From NCBI RefSeq assembly GCF_037975245.1, contig NC_092571.1:10609917-10673916 (forward strand): DNA of 64,000 bases. Direction: 5' to 3'. This stretch comes from Apostichopus japonicus (lineage: Eukaryota > Echinodermata > Holothuroidea > Aspidochirotida > Stichopodidae). Numbering within the stretch: the stretch's first letter is position 1; every line of letters begins with the position of its first letter. The position numbers and the translations under genes are program-made. The notes beneath the pieces are model-generated. The model saw only the letters and a list, made by a program, of their open reading frames with translations, searched no databases and was not told the origin of the DNA. Shown in pieces: positions 11,163 to 28,200 of this stretch.

Positions 11163-14100
11163 CAAATTCATTGAACAAACTTGACGCAACATTAGACAGT
11201 AACGTATGGTATCTATTTGATTGGCCATGGCTAATAGAATTCCGTCATGGTTTCAACTTTGGAAGGAATGAAGGAATCGCAATTTAATAAAACAATTCAC
11301 TTTCTAACTTGGCTGTGTAAACAAGCTTCTCTTTTTCTTTAATAAAATGAGGCAATGTCTCTCAGGGTGTCCTGTGTAATTGAAAGGTAATATTGATAGC
11401 CTTCTTTCTTCTTCCCCCCAAGATGGGTGTTTATTAGGTTAGAATCGTTATGGGAACCTGTTGTTGTCTGTTTTGTTTCTTTAGGATCTAAAAAGCAAAT
11501 GTTAAGCAAATCACATTGGGTTCTAAATCTAGATGTGTGTGTGTTGTGCTTTCTGCTACGATAGCACGAAGTTGGCAGTTCCACAAATGTAACTTTTACT
11601 TTCAAATTATCATAAACAATTATGCATTCGACATCATTATCGCGATATAAACACTGGTAGGAAGAAATGTGTATGGAGTGATGAAATGAGATACACCTTT
11701 GACATTTTGCGCATAACCCCCCCCCCTCTCCCACCCCAAAGAAACATACCCTATGTTCACAGTCTTGTTTGTTATGCTGTTCGCCTGTGTTTGCTTACAT
11801 GTTGTGACATTACAACATGGAAGGAAATGAAATGGCACAGAGGAGGTTTTGGGGATATTAAAAAAACAAATTCTCATCAACAAATTCGATTTCTTTTCCT
11901 CGTAAACGCATCGGGACTTGCGTTTATTCCACAAGTTAAAGCACATGATTCCCTGGCTTCCTGGATTCAAGTGAGAAGTGATGAAAAACATAGCCAACGT
12001 TTCGTTGAGATCAAGGAAACATCTTTTGCTCAGAATTTCTCTTCGTATTATTTAGTTACACGTTTATTGAAGAAAAGTATTACTACTAACCCAAGATTCT
12101 GTCATTCCCAAGGGAAACAATTGCATCCGTAAAATTGTCCTTACCCCATCTCGAGCCGACCAGTCAATAATTTCAAATACTAAATTTCAACACTGTAACT
12201 TGAGAGAAAACTTTCGTACAGAGAGCTATTTTTAATTAAATTTTTCCCTTTGGTATATACATTTTCCTTTGTCTTTGTTATCGGTATTTAAGGTAGATTA
12301 ATGTTTCTCAAGCAAGTCACTCACACACCGTAATTGTACTAAATCGTAAAATGTTGTCGCGGTTTAAAATACCTTTTTGGGTTGATTTCCGTTGGTATTC
12401 GAATTCAAAATCCCCAAGCACCGAAGATAACTTGACATCCTATAATAATATTGATTTCAAATAACAAAATGAAACTTTCCAATTTCGTATTGTACCTTGC
12501 ATGTGACTATGACCAACACAGCAACAAAATGGAGATCTCGACGAGCAATGTGGAATGTTTCTGTTTGATACTTGTATTTTTGTCCAAGTCATTCTAATTT
12601 CAATGAACAAAGTATTGAATTCTGGTATTTAATAAACGTAAACTTGTCATAATAATAATAATAATAATGAAAAAAAATATAGCAGTTATTTTTAAGACGC
12701 TTAAGCGACCACAAATGTGGGAGAAACTCGCAAGGGCTTATGGATTACAACTTACATGTCGGGTGGCTTCCAATCCAACATGAAAGTCAAAAAGAACTAC
12801 ATAGCTGTATCTACCTCTGTATAAACAGTACACATACGGGAAGCATTAAATACTTATATCAAGTGTTATATGAACGTTTAATCACTTTATCAACATTCAT
12901 ATGTCCATAACTGCAAGCCGCGAAGTATTTCTTACTTGTATCTAGGACGTTTTCAACATTGACATAGGTCAATAGACTATTTCGCACACAAAGTAACAAC
13001 ATACTGCCTGTCTCTAGGTGAGTGAACATAGACATAGTGAGCATAGTGTACATTAGACTAATCATTGGGCTATGCCCACTTCACCTGTGTACATGCATAA
13101 CCTGAAAATAACATACTTTAACTGTTTTCGATGAATATACAGAATATCTTGGACATGGATATTTCCGTATCCATCCGATGTATCACTAAAACTATAAATA
13201 CAATGTGGTGCATCCGTTATATTGACTTTTAAACACACAAATTCCTTTGTTTTAGATTAATGATACTATTAACGATTTTGTTTCTGTTAACGATATGTTA
13301 AACCTTTGACGTTCGTTTGGGGGACTTTTCAAGCTGCACGTGATATTTATTTACGGGAACCATTTATCTCTCTTCAAGCAGATTACTAATTTACTTTATG
13401 GTCGTAAAAACATCAACACCAAACTGATTTCACCTTATACCAAAGCCATATACTCGAGAGCGATCAAATTACTACTTGGGAAATAAATTTAACTATAAGG
13501 GGCTACTCTGTCACTCAGGGAGGAGGTTGTTTTGAAACTGAAATTGTGATTGGCAAATCTAAAAGTCAAACCAACTTCACAGATACACAATTTGTCAAAG
13601 AAAGAAATCTCTCTTGACTAACTGCTCATCTGATGAGCAGAGATAGAAGTTTCAAGTCCCCTCACCTTTATAAGATTACAAACTCCTATTTCACTATTAA
13701 TATTTCAATGTTGGGGGATAATTCTTATAAATGTAGACAAATACATTAACTGATGAACTTCCAGCTGCATGGAAAGCTCATCAAACTTTGAAATGTTTTT
13801 CCGAATGGCAATAGTGCTGCAGAAATAGTAATGAAATCAGCTGTGTATCATTAATCTGCGCATCTCTGGATAACCTACCAATTGGCTTCACAGCTTAGTT
13901 AGTATATTACGTCACTTTATTACCCAAGCCGAAGAATCCCGGTATAAAGACCAAATCAAGTTTCACTTGATCTGACGGAGCAGTAATTGCTTTTCGTTTG
14001 CTAAACTTTTTAACATAATGCAATGTCAGACCGAGAAGTCCTCGTTTAAGGTTGACCAATCCACCGCTACCAAATGTAAGACATACTTTGAGATCAATAC

Positions 14101-14191
14101 ACTATTTTGGCTGACGCGTAGGACACACATCACTGGTCATAGGTGAAGACATGGGGATGCATGACCACCCTTAGTGGCTTGGTAAATCAGT
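11163..14191. other. Gene-free stretch
   Basis: Contains overlapping ORFs of up to 148 codons on both strands (11339-12132), which have no recognisable domain, no signal peptide and no convincing splice sites. I treat them as chance. An (AAT)n run lies at about 12648-12667. A 9-bp perfect hairpin at about 13622-13640 has no clear role. Confidence 0.5.
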
Positions 14192-15018
14192 TTCACAGCA
14201 CAAGTCCTATAAGACAAGGTAATCTCTGAATATCCAGTTTCTTATTTGAGCCGACAAGAAATACATTGCAGTAATCCAACCTAGAAAGAATCAGGGCGTG
14301 GACATGATGGGGTAGCGTCATACTCCATGAATGTGCATATTTATGAAATGGTATATGCAGCTAGAGCAGAGGGAGTTTGAGATGTGTTCAGCATTGGGAG
14401 TAAAAGGTGACCACTACTTTCTGTCATTGTTGGGTGGGTTGATTACTTTACCACCAAGCATCGGGGAGATGATAGATAGATAGATTTACTATACTGTGGT
14501 ACGGCGATATTATTATCGTTAACTCATTATTTGCCTCATTTTATCTTTAGCACATTCTGAGTCATCTATGTTTACTAAGCATGCTAATGGCAAAATTAAT
14601 TGGAGAAGGGTGTTTGGAGTGAAAACTCATGGTTTTCATATCACCCGCATGATGAAAACGTCATACTGTATGAGATGTTAAATATGAATGTTGTACATGG
14701 CAGATTCCACAGAGACGCCTGCACGACGAAGCTTGATGGAAGCTTATGGATCTTGTCCACGGTTTAACGTAGTTTGGAAAGTATTCCGATGGTTGAGAGA
14801 ACTTTTGTTCTGCCTGACAAGAATGATCTATTCCCCACAGTACCTTGTATGCTGAGTCCGTCAAGTCTACCTGACATAATAGAATGATTCACACTGTCAA
14901 AGTTATTGCTTAAGTTCACTTGATGATAAGATTGATGGCATCTCTGATAAGTTATGAAAGTTAGACACAGTTCTATTGTAATCTTTTTGGAAGGATAATT
15001 TTGTTTTGGCGTAGTCAT
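14192..15018 (-). pseudogene. Decayed LINE reverse transcriptase fragment (CR1/L2-like)
   Basis: On the minus strand, 14764-15018 translates to a block with NNFDSVNHSIM, LDGLSIQGT and FLSGRTKV. These correspond to the palm segment of CR1/L2/Rex-type LINE reverse transcriptases (AFDTVDH, LGI.GT, YLS.RTQ.V). Further along, in another frame, comes a HISN-x-LCSS-type segment, and then 14192-14302 gives VHALILSRLDYCN. That last block matches the conserved SRLDYCN motif near the C-terminal end of the same family's RT. The catalytic YADD region between them is not readable, and stops and frame changes separate the blocks. It is an old, inactive, 5'-truncated insertion; the RNA is not expected to make protein. 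The family call is from recognised motifs, not from a search. Confidence 0.7.
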
Positions 15019-16848
15019 TTATTTGTATTCATTGATTTGTTTCTTACGTTTTAATGTGAGCACAAATGATGAAAGATGACGTAAGTAAAGGAACGACCCG
15101 CCTACATATTTCTAAATAGTCAATATACAATTCAACATTCGGAAGATTACATATGATACCCCCCGAAAAAAAAAACAGATGCGCTCTCCATTACACCTCG
15201 TCATATGAAAGTAGCTAGATATAGGGATGCCAATTATGTATTCTTTTTAAGGCCTTTTAACTTCATTCAAAATTGCACCACATTCAAGATGGACTAAACC
15301 TTCAAGTCCTTAGGAAATAAAAAAGACCCTTAGTTAATCTATGCAAAGAGGTTTCTTAATCAAAATGAGTTTTCTCTTAATCTTGAACACCAGCGATGAT
15401 ATCGTGATATTGAATTCATATATTCAATTTAATTTTGAATTGCATAACGCGTTAGTTATTAAAAAATTCCTGACTCGTTGAATGACACAACAATGCTGTA
15501 TACCCAGAACGAAACATGACATGCCCATGAGTTAATTCGTTGCATTATGGTAAGAGAGTTTTTTTTTTATAGATTTCTTATCTGTGACAGTGAAAGATAG
15601 GTTTTCATTGACTTAGTATCAGAAGTGGACGAGTCCCTTGCTAAAACTTTAAGGAAAGGTTAGGAGCTTATTGACGCCGTGGAGGTGAGAAAAAGTTATT
15701 ACAAACTGAGCAATTTACGTTTGAAAGGATCCATTTGACACTACAACACCCTTTATTATACCCATAGGACCATAATCGCTGTATTTGGAGCATCGTTGTC
15801 TGTGATGATGGAGTTAGAAATTAAATAATAAAAAAGAAATCTTTTTACTGTTCAGTTGTTTCCCCTTGCATCTAAATGTCCATAACCCGAGCATCGGTGA
15901 TGTATAGGTTTTATTATGCATGCTTTGAGCATTGCATTGTTCTTGTGCAAGATATCATCTCGCATTAATTTATTGATCCATAACCCACTTTTTGCAATGT
16001 ATTGATCTTCAAACAAACAAAAAGTATAAAAAAAATCATCGGTCTACTACATTCATAAGGTTTGAAGAAGATGAAAACCTTTTAATTTAAGTGTTTGAAT
16101 AGACTGGAAAATCATTTAAACTGATCGATAAATTTTTTGAAAGATAAGACAGAATCACAAAAAGCTAAGTTTGAAAATTTACCTGTGATTAAAGTCTTTG
16201 CAATGATAACACCGACAAACCTTTACCTTCACATAAGGAAGAGAATGAAAAGAAAATTGGGACAAAAAGAGAAGCAAAAATAACACCCATTCCACCGGTG
16301 AAGATTTACAATGGCATTTTAGAGAAACGTGATCAGTGAAAAAACATCAAATGGTTCCTCAACAGTCGATGAAAGACAGATGGCTTTGTAAATTTACGTC
16401 GAGCTTCGTCTTGCATCAATGACGAGAGAATTTGATAACACCTTCAAGAAAAAGCGAAAGTCTAATAGTAAATAAATGACACGAGGTAATGTTTTCACGA
16501 GTCATTACATCAGTCAATTAATTCGGCGGGATTCTGACAGGAGAATCCCTTCACGGTCAGCTAGTCTCATACGTGAAACATCAACTATTCATTTATCATA
16601 GAGGCCAATTCTGTCAAGTGTTCATAATTATTATACCTATCATCGTATCTGCGTTACGATAAAAATCGGTTAGATCAATTTTGCTTGTCTAAAAACTATA
16701 TTTATATTAATCCCGCTTTAAAGTGGAGTCACAGTTTGTATGACTTTTGTCAGAGCATTTTTTTACTAACAGATATAAAACGAAAACAGAGATTGAAGAT
16801 GAAATGGATGCCTTAATTCTCAGCGGAATAAATTATTACCAACAATTC

Positions 16849-16888
16849 AAATAAATAAATAAGTAAATAAATAATTAAATAAATAAGT
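16849..16888. repeat. (AAAT)n microsatellite, imperfect
   Basis: About ten tetranucleotide units of AAAT, with AAGT and AATT interruptions. Confidence 0.85.
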
Positions 16889-17849
16889 ATCTGACCTCAA
16901 AGTCCTTCGTCAGATGAAACTGACGAACAGTGACAACAAAACATTTTTGATATACAATACCGATAGAAGAACACAGATCAGTTTATAGTTTATCTCTCGA
17001 AGACTCACAGTACAACCCATTCCCTTGAAATAAAAAGTGCGACAACCGACTTCATTCTGAAGTTGTGCAATAATTTACTTTTGAAAGTAAACTTTACTTG
17101 CTCATAATGTTTTGGTGGGATGTTTTGGGAATCAGATGTTGACACCTATGCGCCAATTGCAAGTTTTATACAAATCGCATTTGTACCTCACACCGTGTTT
17201 TGTCAACTAGTCTTTCGTTGAATAAGCTTCTTAGTATTTTATTTCGTTGCTGACTTTGTCCTCAAATGAAATTTGAAATAGTTGAATATAAGTTTATTAG
17301 TTCTCAGTATGTATATATCGATGATAATTTCACCCCAAACATATCAGGAGTTATTTTTGATTTTAGTTAATAATAGTTTGCATTCTAACTGGTAAGGATA
17401 TAATTACCTTCGGTAGAGAACACTAATTTACTAATCAGCTCGTACCTGAATTCACTAATCAAAAGCGGTCATTACCCAATCAATCCATTACGTTCATGGC
17501 GTTCCCAAATCATTCTTTATTAGCTTTGCTTTGATATGACATGTGGGGGAAAATACTTTTATTAGGGATAAATTTGTTACTGTGATCACTAAAATGATAC
17601 ATGACATTGATAGTTCTGACTCAAAAAGTTTTCTTCTGCATGTAGATATAATTTAGGGCTTGGCATAAGAAAGTTGGATAAAAAGGAACTCCTTTACCGT
17701 TATACCATCTTCTTTATCGAATAGCTTTTAATCCCAGAGGTTATTTTCATTTCGAACTTCAGTCAATTCCACTTTTTCTGTAGCTTTAAAGCTTAGCTGG
17801 GGTAGTACATGGCGTTAAATACTTATACGTTACAGTCTTATTGGGGTTT

Positions 17850-18180
17850 CGTAATGCGTGGTATGTTGTGTTGTACGGAATACTTTATTAAGGATTAAAT
17901 TGGCACGCAGTAAGTTCTGCTGTGGTGCATTGTATGTTACGCTCTGGTTACGAACGTATACACGCGAAATTTGTTGTGTTGCGCGGTTCGTACTCATACG
18001 ATCGTGGCACACACGGTTTATTGTGTATGTATGTTGCATGCAATGGTAATTCGTAGCGGCGAACGCTCTACATACATGGCCGTTGTATTCTTACCGATGA
18101 TGAGTGGAGCCAGAACACATGGTAGTTATTACCGTGTCATAGTACGTACAAGATCTATCATATTGTAGGCCATACGGTAC
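17850..18180. other. CpG- and GTAC-rich patch, unknown
   Basis: Unlike the AT-rich surroundings, this patch is full of CGTA, GTAC, CGCG and ATACG words, and both strands are open for 60-69 codons at once. Overlapping open frames on opposite strands with no recognisable motif suggest unusual base composition rather than a gene. It could be an old mobile-element fragment or a small CpG-rich regulatory region. No function is assigned. Confidence 0.3.
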
Positions 18181-19849
18181 TGCATGATTCCTTAAATTCA
18201 GGAACATGAATAGTAGTCATATCAACAAGCTCTTAAGAATACTGTCTAGTTTCTGCAGTATGAATAATTCAATGGGAACTTACATAATAATTGTTTACAT
18301 AGTCTAGTGTGTAGTGAGGAGCTTGCTCTTGTCAAGCTCATCAGCCTGGTTGACAGCATACTCCCTCTTCGTATAGTAACTTTTCACAAACGTTTCTCAG
18401 TAAAATGTGGGTTCTTTTCTTGAATTGGCATTGCTATTATGGAGTAGTATATGAATGAATAAATGAATGTAATACGGAAACATTTCATCGCCTCTGATTT
18501 ATTCATTCAAAGCTTGGATTAAATTATGCACACAATTTTGTTTTTGCATCATTACACACGTGGAAATGAGCCCAAAGCCATTCTGTGGTAACAATGTAAA
18601 TTTACAGTTAACGATGTAAGTTGTTTATATATTAAATGTAGATTCCCTCTCAGTATTTCTGTTACCCTTTCAAGTCGTTTTTTGACATATTATATCTGAA
18701 AATGTTAATAAGTAGGGTAATATGTGCCCTACCTCTTGAGATATTATTCTTTTTTTCTTAATTTTTGTGAGATTTATTTCAACTATTCGTTAGAAGACAA
18801 CCATTGCCTGTTTTTGTTATGCTTTGAAAGATATAGCTCAACATTGCGTATTGAAAACAAAACATCTATGTCACTGATAAGAATTTACGTTATTAATCTT
18901 TCTGATTGGGTTTCTCGTTAATAATCTTCTTATTTCGTTCTCTCGTTATCAATCTTCTTAGTGCCTTCTCTGTTCTTACAGGAGGAAATCATTATCTGAT
19001 GAATCAATCGGTTAACAACTTTTAAACAAACAAGTAGAGCAATCTAACATCGGCTTAATAAACGTAACTAGCCATGCATGTATATATGACGAACCCTCAG
19101 CAAGTATTACTAACAAAAATCCTTTCTTTAATAAGATATTTTAGAAATATCCATTTTTATCCTGAATTCTACTTTAAATTGCATAATTATGGACACGGGG
19201 TTCTTCTCCAGTGACCCACTTCAAGGCTGAAGCCTTATGTGTAGATATCTTTTATAAAGTAAACATCTTCAGAAAGCTTCTTGTAAGGACAGATGGCATT
19301 CAAAGAGCAAATACTACATAATAGAGACACTTGATATGAAAACATCCTGAAACAAGAGTACAGATGCAATGGTCTTCCTAGCATTTTGTGTTGTTTCATG
19401 TGCATCCCTACGAAACTGTTTCGATTTGCGAAACTCAAATAACTCAAATAGTTTAACGATATGTTGGAGGTGTAAGCTTATAGATTAAATCACAATGATT
19501 AGTTACAAGGCAAATACCAACTCGGAATATCAAAGTTCGTTATCTTTTTAAGACCAACGCTGAGAAAACAAAAAACACGTTTTACCTGAGTTGTTGAGAA
19601 TGGGAATCCCACTGCTTTTATATTAATCATACTTATAATACTTATAAAACCACCAGTGTTTACTATAACTTGGTATTACGACTATACGGTGTCGTTTACA
19701 TACGGATATGTATTCATGAGCTGAAACAACAGTACTTTATCACTGATTAAAAGCTTTATGAATATGAGCGTGTCTAGATTTGCATCATACTACACTAAGG
19801 AATCTCACGGATGATCAGAGTTGATGTGACATAACGCACGGAGAGATAA

Positions 19850-23280
<3,431 letters not shown>

Positions 23281-23410
23281 CGGGAGGGGAAGGGCGGGAG
23301 GGGAAGGGCGGGAGGGGAAGGGCGGGAGGGGAAGGGCGGGAGGGGAAGGGCGGGAGGGGAAGGGCGGGAGGGGAAGGGCGGGAGGGGAGGGAGGGCGGGA
23401 GGAGCGGGGA
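23281..23410. repeat. G-rich minisatellite, 14-bp unit
   Basis: About eight head-to-tail copies of CGGGAGGGGAAGGG followed by imperfect units (GGGAGGGAGGGCGGGAGG). Each unit supplies three G runs of 3-4, so the plus strand can form G-quadruplexes in many registers. The Pro/Leu/Ser-rich ORFs on the minus strand (23237-23524) are translations of the repeat, not genes. Confidence 0.95.
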
Positions 23411-25154
23411 TAATGGGACTCCATGAATATCTCTTTCCCAATGTGTGGGTGAGATTTGTAATTGGAAACATAAAAGAAAGTGAATTAAAAGTAGTTCACA
23501 GCTGAACCAAACCTGGAAAGCCAAAACTCATTAAATAGATAATATCGTCTGCGTTCAACCTTTTCCTGATAGTGTACTTCAGACGTTTGCATTCTTGTTA
23601 TATCCATACGGCGGTGTGAGGAGGGGGTGGGGGAAGGTAGGAGTGCTCGTTACCTATAATTGTGCATAATAAGTTTGAAGGACGATTCTGACAAAAAAAG
23701 ACAATCGTCTTTTAACGAGAGAACTCCCAAAGTTTCAACTGGTTCTCCAACCCTGGAAAACAGGTTCTTATACCTCTTCCTCTCCCTCCTCCTCCTCTTC
23801 CTCCTCATAATCCTAATCATCCTACTCTTCATCATCCCCATCATCATCATCATCATTATCATCATCCACCCACACAGATTGAAACCTTATTGACGATACT
23901 AAATGTTAAGCCTGAAATGAAAAATTCTAACATTTCAGATTCAGAGTTTCTAGTCCCGGGTGTCATCACGAAAAGTTAAGAAGAAAAACAAAATCATTGC
24001 CATACCGAACGATGTAGAAAATTTGTTCAGAAGTAAAGATTTGTCTCAATCATTGGATACGACGTTTGACTCACTGGTATGATGATAAGTAGGTCAATCT
24101 GAGTCCCGAGTAGTCCTAAATCTTATCAAGCAATTTTCACGATGCCTCTCACTTGACAAATCAAGAGCGTAATATCCCTGATACGGCCTTCACTTCTTCT
24201 AGTAGTTCTTTTTTTCCTCCAAATTTATCAACGTGTCCTACTTTGCTTAGAAATTCTAAACACCAGTGAAAACTAATGGAAGCCTAAGGATGCGGTTGTC
24301 AGGAACGGAAGCAACGAATTCCACAGAGGATAGCAATTCTTCTTTTAACACATTGTTTTGGGTACCCAAACTTTTCCTAAACCTTATCATACAGTCAAAA
24401 TGTTTCCATATTAGATTTTGGGAGATTGTCAAAATGGTAACAAATTGCGTTTAACCGAGGGTTACGTCGTTTTCACACTCAATTAACGAAACATTAGACA
24501 CCAAACGACACAGCCAAAATCGACATTTTTAATCTGGAACACATTTCTACTTTCAAGAATGACCTTAGTTACACTGTATATATTTAAGTCCATTTTATTC
24601 CCAAATCATATAAAAAAGAGGGAGGGGGGGGGGAGGTGGGGGAAGATAGGAGAAGAAGATAAACAAGAAGGATACAGAATGAACCGGGAAAATAGTCTGA
24701 TGATTGTAGTTAACGTTATGACCTTTTTTTCCATATCTGGCCTAAATCCTCATAGTCGAAACAGAACGTGCGAATTGTAAACTTTTTTACTATATACCCA
24801 GAACACTTCATGCTTGCTAAACCAAAAGTATATTGAGGTGTAAATGGTCATTAAATTTATAGAACCTAACAACGGTACTTTATCTCAGAAGTCTGAAGTC
24901 TTACTTGACCACTTCATGGTTTTATGTAACTGACCAACCATAAAAACGATATTTTATAACTTCCGACGAAACTGTTCAAATTCTTCAGCTCCTTCATTAA
25001 TTGAAAAATGGCGGTTGTTCTAATAGGTGCAAATTTATGACATTTGTTCTGTCTTCAGATCAAGGTGACTTTTCACAACAACTAGATGACATTTGGCTAA
25101 ATTCCCACGTACTATCGTTCAACTGAACGGTCATGAGGTCAATGATAAATGAGG
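23411..25154. other. Gene-free stretch with simple repeats
   Basis: Contains a CTC-rich then (ATC/CAT)n tract at about 23770-23872, which gives a spurious Leu/Ile-rich ORF on the plus strand and a Met-rich one on the minus strand. There is also a G run at about 24615-24640. No recognisable exon. Confidence 0.6.
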
Positions 25155-25292
25155 AATACAGTACAATACAATACAATACAATACAAAACAATACAATACA
25201 ATTCAATTCAATACAATACAATACACTACAATACAATACAATACAATACAATACAATGCAATACAATACAATACAATACAATACAATTCAAT
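25155..25292. repeat. Pentanucleotide repeat (ATACA)n, imperfect
   Basis: About 27 units of ATACA/ACAAT with scattered substitutions (AACA, ATTCA, CTACA, ATGCA). The period of five produces repetitive ORFs in both orientations that are not genes. Confidence 0.95.
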
Positions 25293-28200
25293 ATTATCAT
25301 TGTTTTCTCCGTAAGTTAAATTAGTAAAGTATCATGTAGGTTATCTCTGGAAATTCTGACGTACGTACATATTTCTGATACAATCGTCATATACATCATT
25401 TGTGTCATACTACATAAGTAGCTAATTTCAACGGACATCCGTTGTTGGTGAAAGTTTAATAACATTTTTTTATTTCTATTCTTACTTCCCTTTCTGTCTC
25501 TTTCTGGCAGTAGTTATTACCGTCGGTTTGTATTGCATTAACCTCTTCCGACGGTGCCTTCGAGGCATTAGTCTCCTGTACGACTCGCTGTATATTTGTG
25601 TTAACTTACACGAGAAATGAGGCATCAATCTTAAATGGTAGACTTGCACGACAAAGTATCAAACGTTTCCAATGGATTTAGTTATGTACTGTATCAGAAA
25701 GCAGGTCAAAATGTCTATTTTAGTTGGCACTCCTCACTTTACGAAATTACCGGAGGGTCTTACTTTCATTCGCTTTGGTTGAAAAAAAAAAAACTCTCTG
25801 AAATAGGGCAAGAAGTACCTTACTACTTTGGCGGAGGCTTCTAATGCATTAGGCTATTTTCTTTCTCTTTCCAAGATAAAGTTTGTGTAGTCTCACAAGT
25901 CAAAAGAAAGGTAGATAATACCATTAACTTTGGAAGCATTTATTCGACACCAAGTCATACTGCAATTAAATGTTGTAGATCCAGAAAATATATGATTCCG
26001 GTTGGTTACCCATTTATAGCCTACGCATCGCATCTTTAAAATATATATATTACGGAGTAAATAGTGGATATTTGCACTTAATGCATGTCTTGTTTATAGA
26101 TGTTTGATATACCTATATAGGTTATGGCACTGTAAATAATTTACAATTCAATTCAATAGATAATGAAGTCCAAAATATTAAATACAGAGCTTGTGAAACC
26201 AAATATATTGATCCAACTTCAAGTTTCATAGCTTGTTCAGTTGTTGAAATATAGATCAAATAGGTTTATTTCCGCCTTACTCTGCAATATATATAAGTAT
26301 ATTGCTGTGTCGTTATCCCTTTAATGAAAGTGGTCGTTTTATGTGAAGCAGTATGAATAGGATATCCTCTTATCTAGCAACTCATGTTTACGTGTATTTT
26401 GTTTAAAGGTCATCGAAATTGGCAGTAACTGTATGCTAAAAATAGCGACCATTTTCCCAAAATATGGTACTTCCCTGGACGTTCTGACCCTTGACATTAT
26501 TGCCAGACATTAAGGAATATTCCACTAGATAATAATTAAAGGTCTTTATGCGGAGGAAAATTGTGATGGATGCAAAATGCTGGTGAACTTCTTACCGCAA
26601 ATGACAATTGACCGACATTCAGCATAATTGCAATCACTACTTGTTACTTTAAGTAATATGAAAGTCTATACTTTTCCTGTATTGTAGTAGTCGGTTCTCC
26701 AACACCGACACCCGGATGCAATTAATAGATGGCAGTAAACAGCCAACCTTAAAGTTTTGGTGTTAAGGAAAGATATACAGCTTCGTTTCCGTGAGAATAT
26801 TTCACATAACATATGATATTTGCTCTTTTTTGTTTGTTACTAGTGCTGAAATGGTATGTATACATAATATATATATGTATATATATATATATATTTTTCC
26901 AAATATATATTATATATATTGGTTTCGCGAAGTGGAGCTTTTCCGGTGTAATAATGCTGTAATAATCTAACAAACCATATCCGATACAACAATAATCATA
27001 TATTTTCTTGCTATGGGTGGAGCATCATATGTGTAATTAATGCAAGAATGCAAGCAAGTGAATTCAGATGCGTGAGCATATAACGAACTCCTTTAAGCGA
27101 CTGTCACTAAATATGACGCCCATAGACAAAAACAAAATCCTTTTGAAAGAAAGCGGATGCCATTGCTTCAGATTACGGTAAATTATCTAATGATCTAATG
27201 TTCATGCACTTGAGGATACTTATCTGAATTTGTGGCCTCGATAGAGTTGCCATGGCTTTCTCTCATTGGGTGTTATTCTAGATTGTATTCGACTATTTCT
27301 GGAGTAAGGTTATATATTTATATGAAAATACGCTAGTTGTGCTTGAATTGACTAACCATTGAAGGCATTGGATGAGGTCCTAGGGGAAATCAACTAATGA
27401 AACTCATATTCTTACAATTTGGTACGTGACAAAATGAGAACTGTAGTGGGAGGTAATTCCCATCACACGTATTGAAGAATATCTGACATGGAATAATGTT
27501 TAAGATATCACATCACTCATGTTGCCATGTTGTGTATAGACTTTATATCCATAGGTCAGATCGATCCCGAGGGATACGATCATACCTATACGAACACTCT
27601 TGATAGTCCATATATGAAATTAAAGCTTAGGGCGAATTTCATTTTTGTAGTTTCAAAGCTTTTGTAAAACACGCAGTGAATTTGCGTTAAAAACAATACA
27701 ATCTGATTGTCGAATAACTCAGCGTATGAAATGTGATGTACACAATTGATACTGTTGATATATAAAAGTTGTAATTCTAGGCATGACAAGTTTCAATTTT
27801 GGACTATCGAAATGTATGCATCTTTGTTTGCCAGTTTTCTAAAACAGAAAATCTAACCGCCTTTTGTTTTTCATTTGGTTGCACTTTATCAAGCTTAAAT
27901 ACTTTTCTCTACTACATGTTCTTGTATATTGGTAATCTTGGAAAGTTATCTCGTTCCTGTAATACTTCGTTGAAATGGTATAGTCCAATTGGAGATTTTT
28001 TTCAAAAGACCATTATGAGTTTCTCAACTTTTTTTCTCAAATTTGTAAAAATATTACAAAGTGTGCCAAGTAATGTTCAACAAAAGATTCAAATCATTGA
28101 AACACGTCTTCACCGTCTATACTCAATCCACTTAGTGGTTCATTCCCAAAACTTGAAATAATTTGGTCATTTACATAGACATTTTGGCAGATATTGCAGT

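Noticed and set aside
11339-12132. ORFs of 125-148 codons on both strands
   Set aside because: They overlap each other antisense, have no domain, signal or splice context and cross a C run; most likely chance.
13622-13670. CTGATGAG followed by GAAGTTTC, superficially hammerhead-like
   Set aside because: The GAAA core is missing and no stem II or stem I pairs form; the CTGATGAG is part of a simple 9-bp hairpin.
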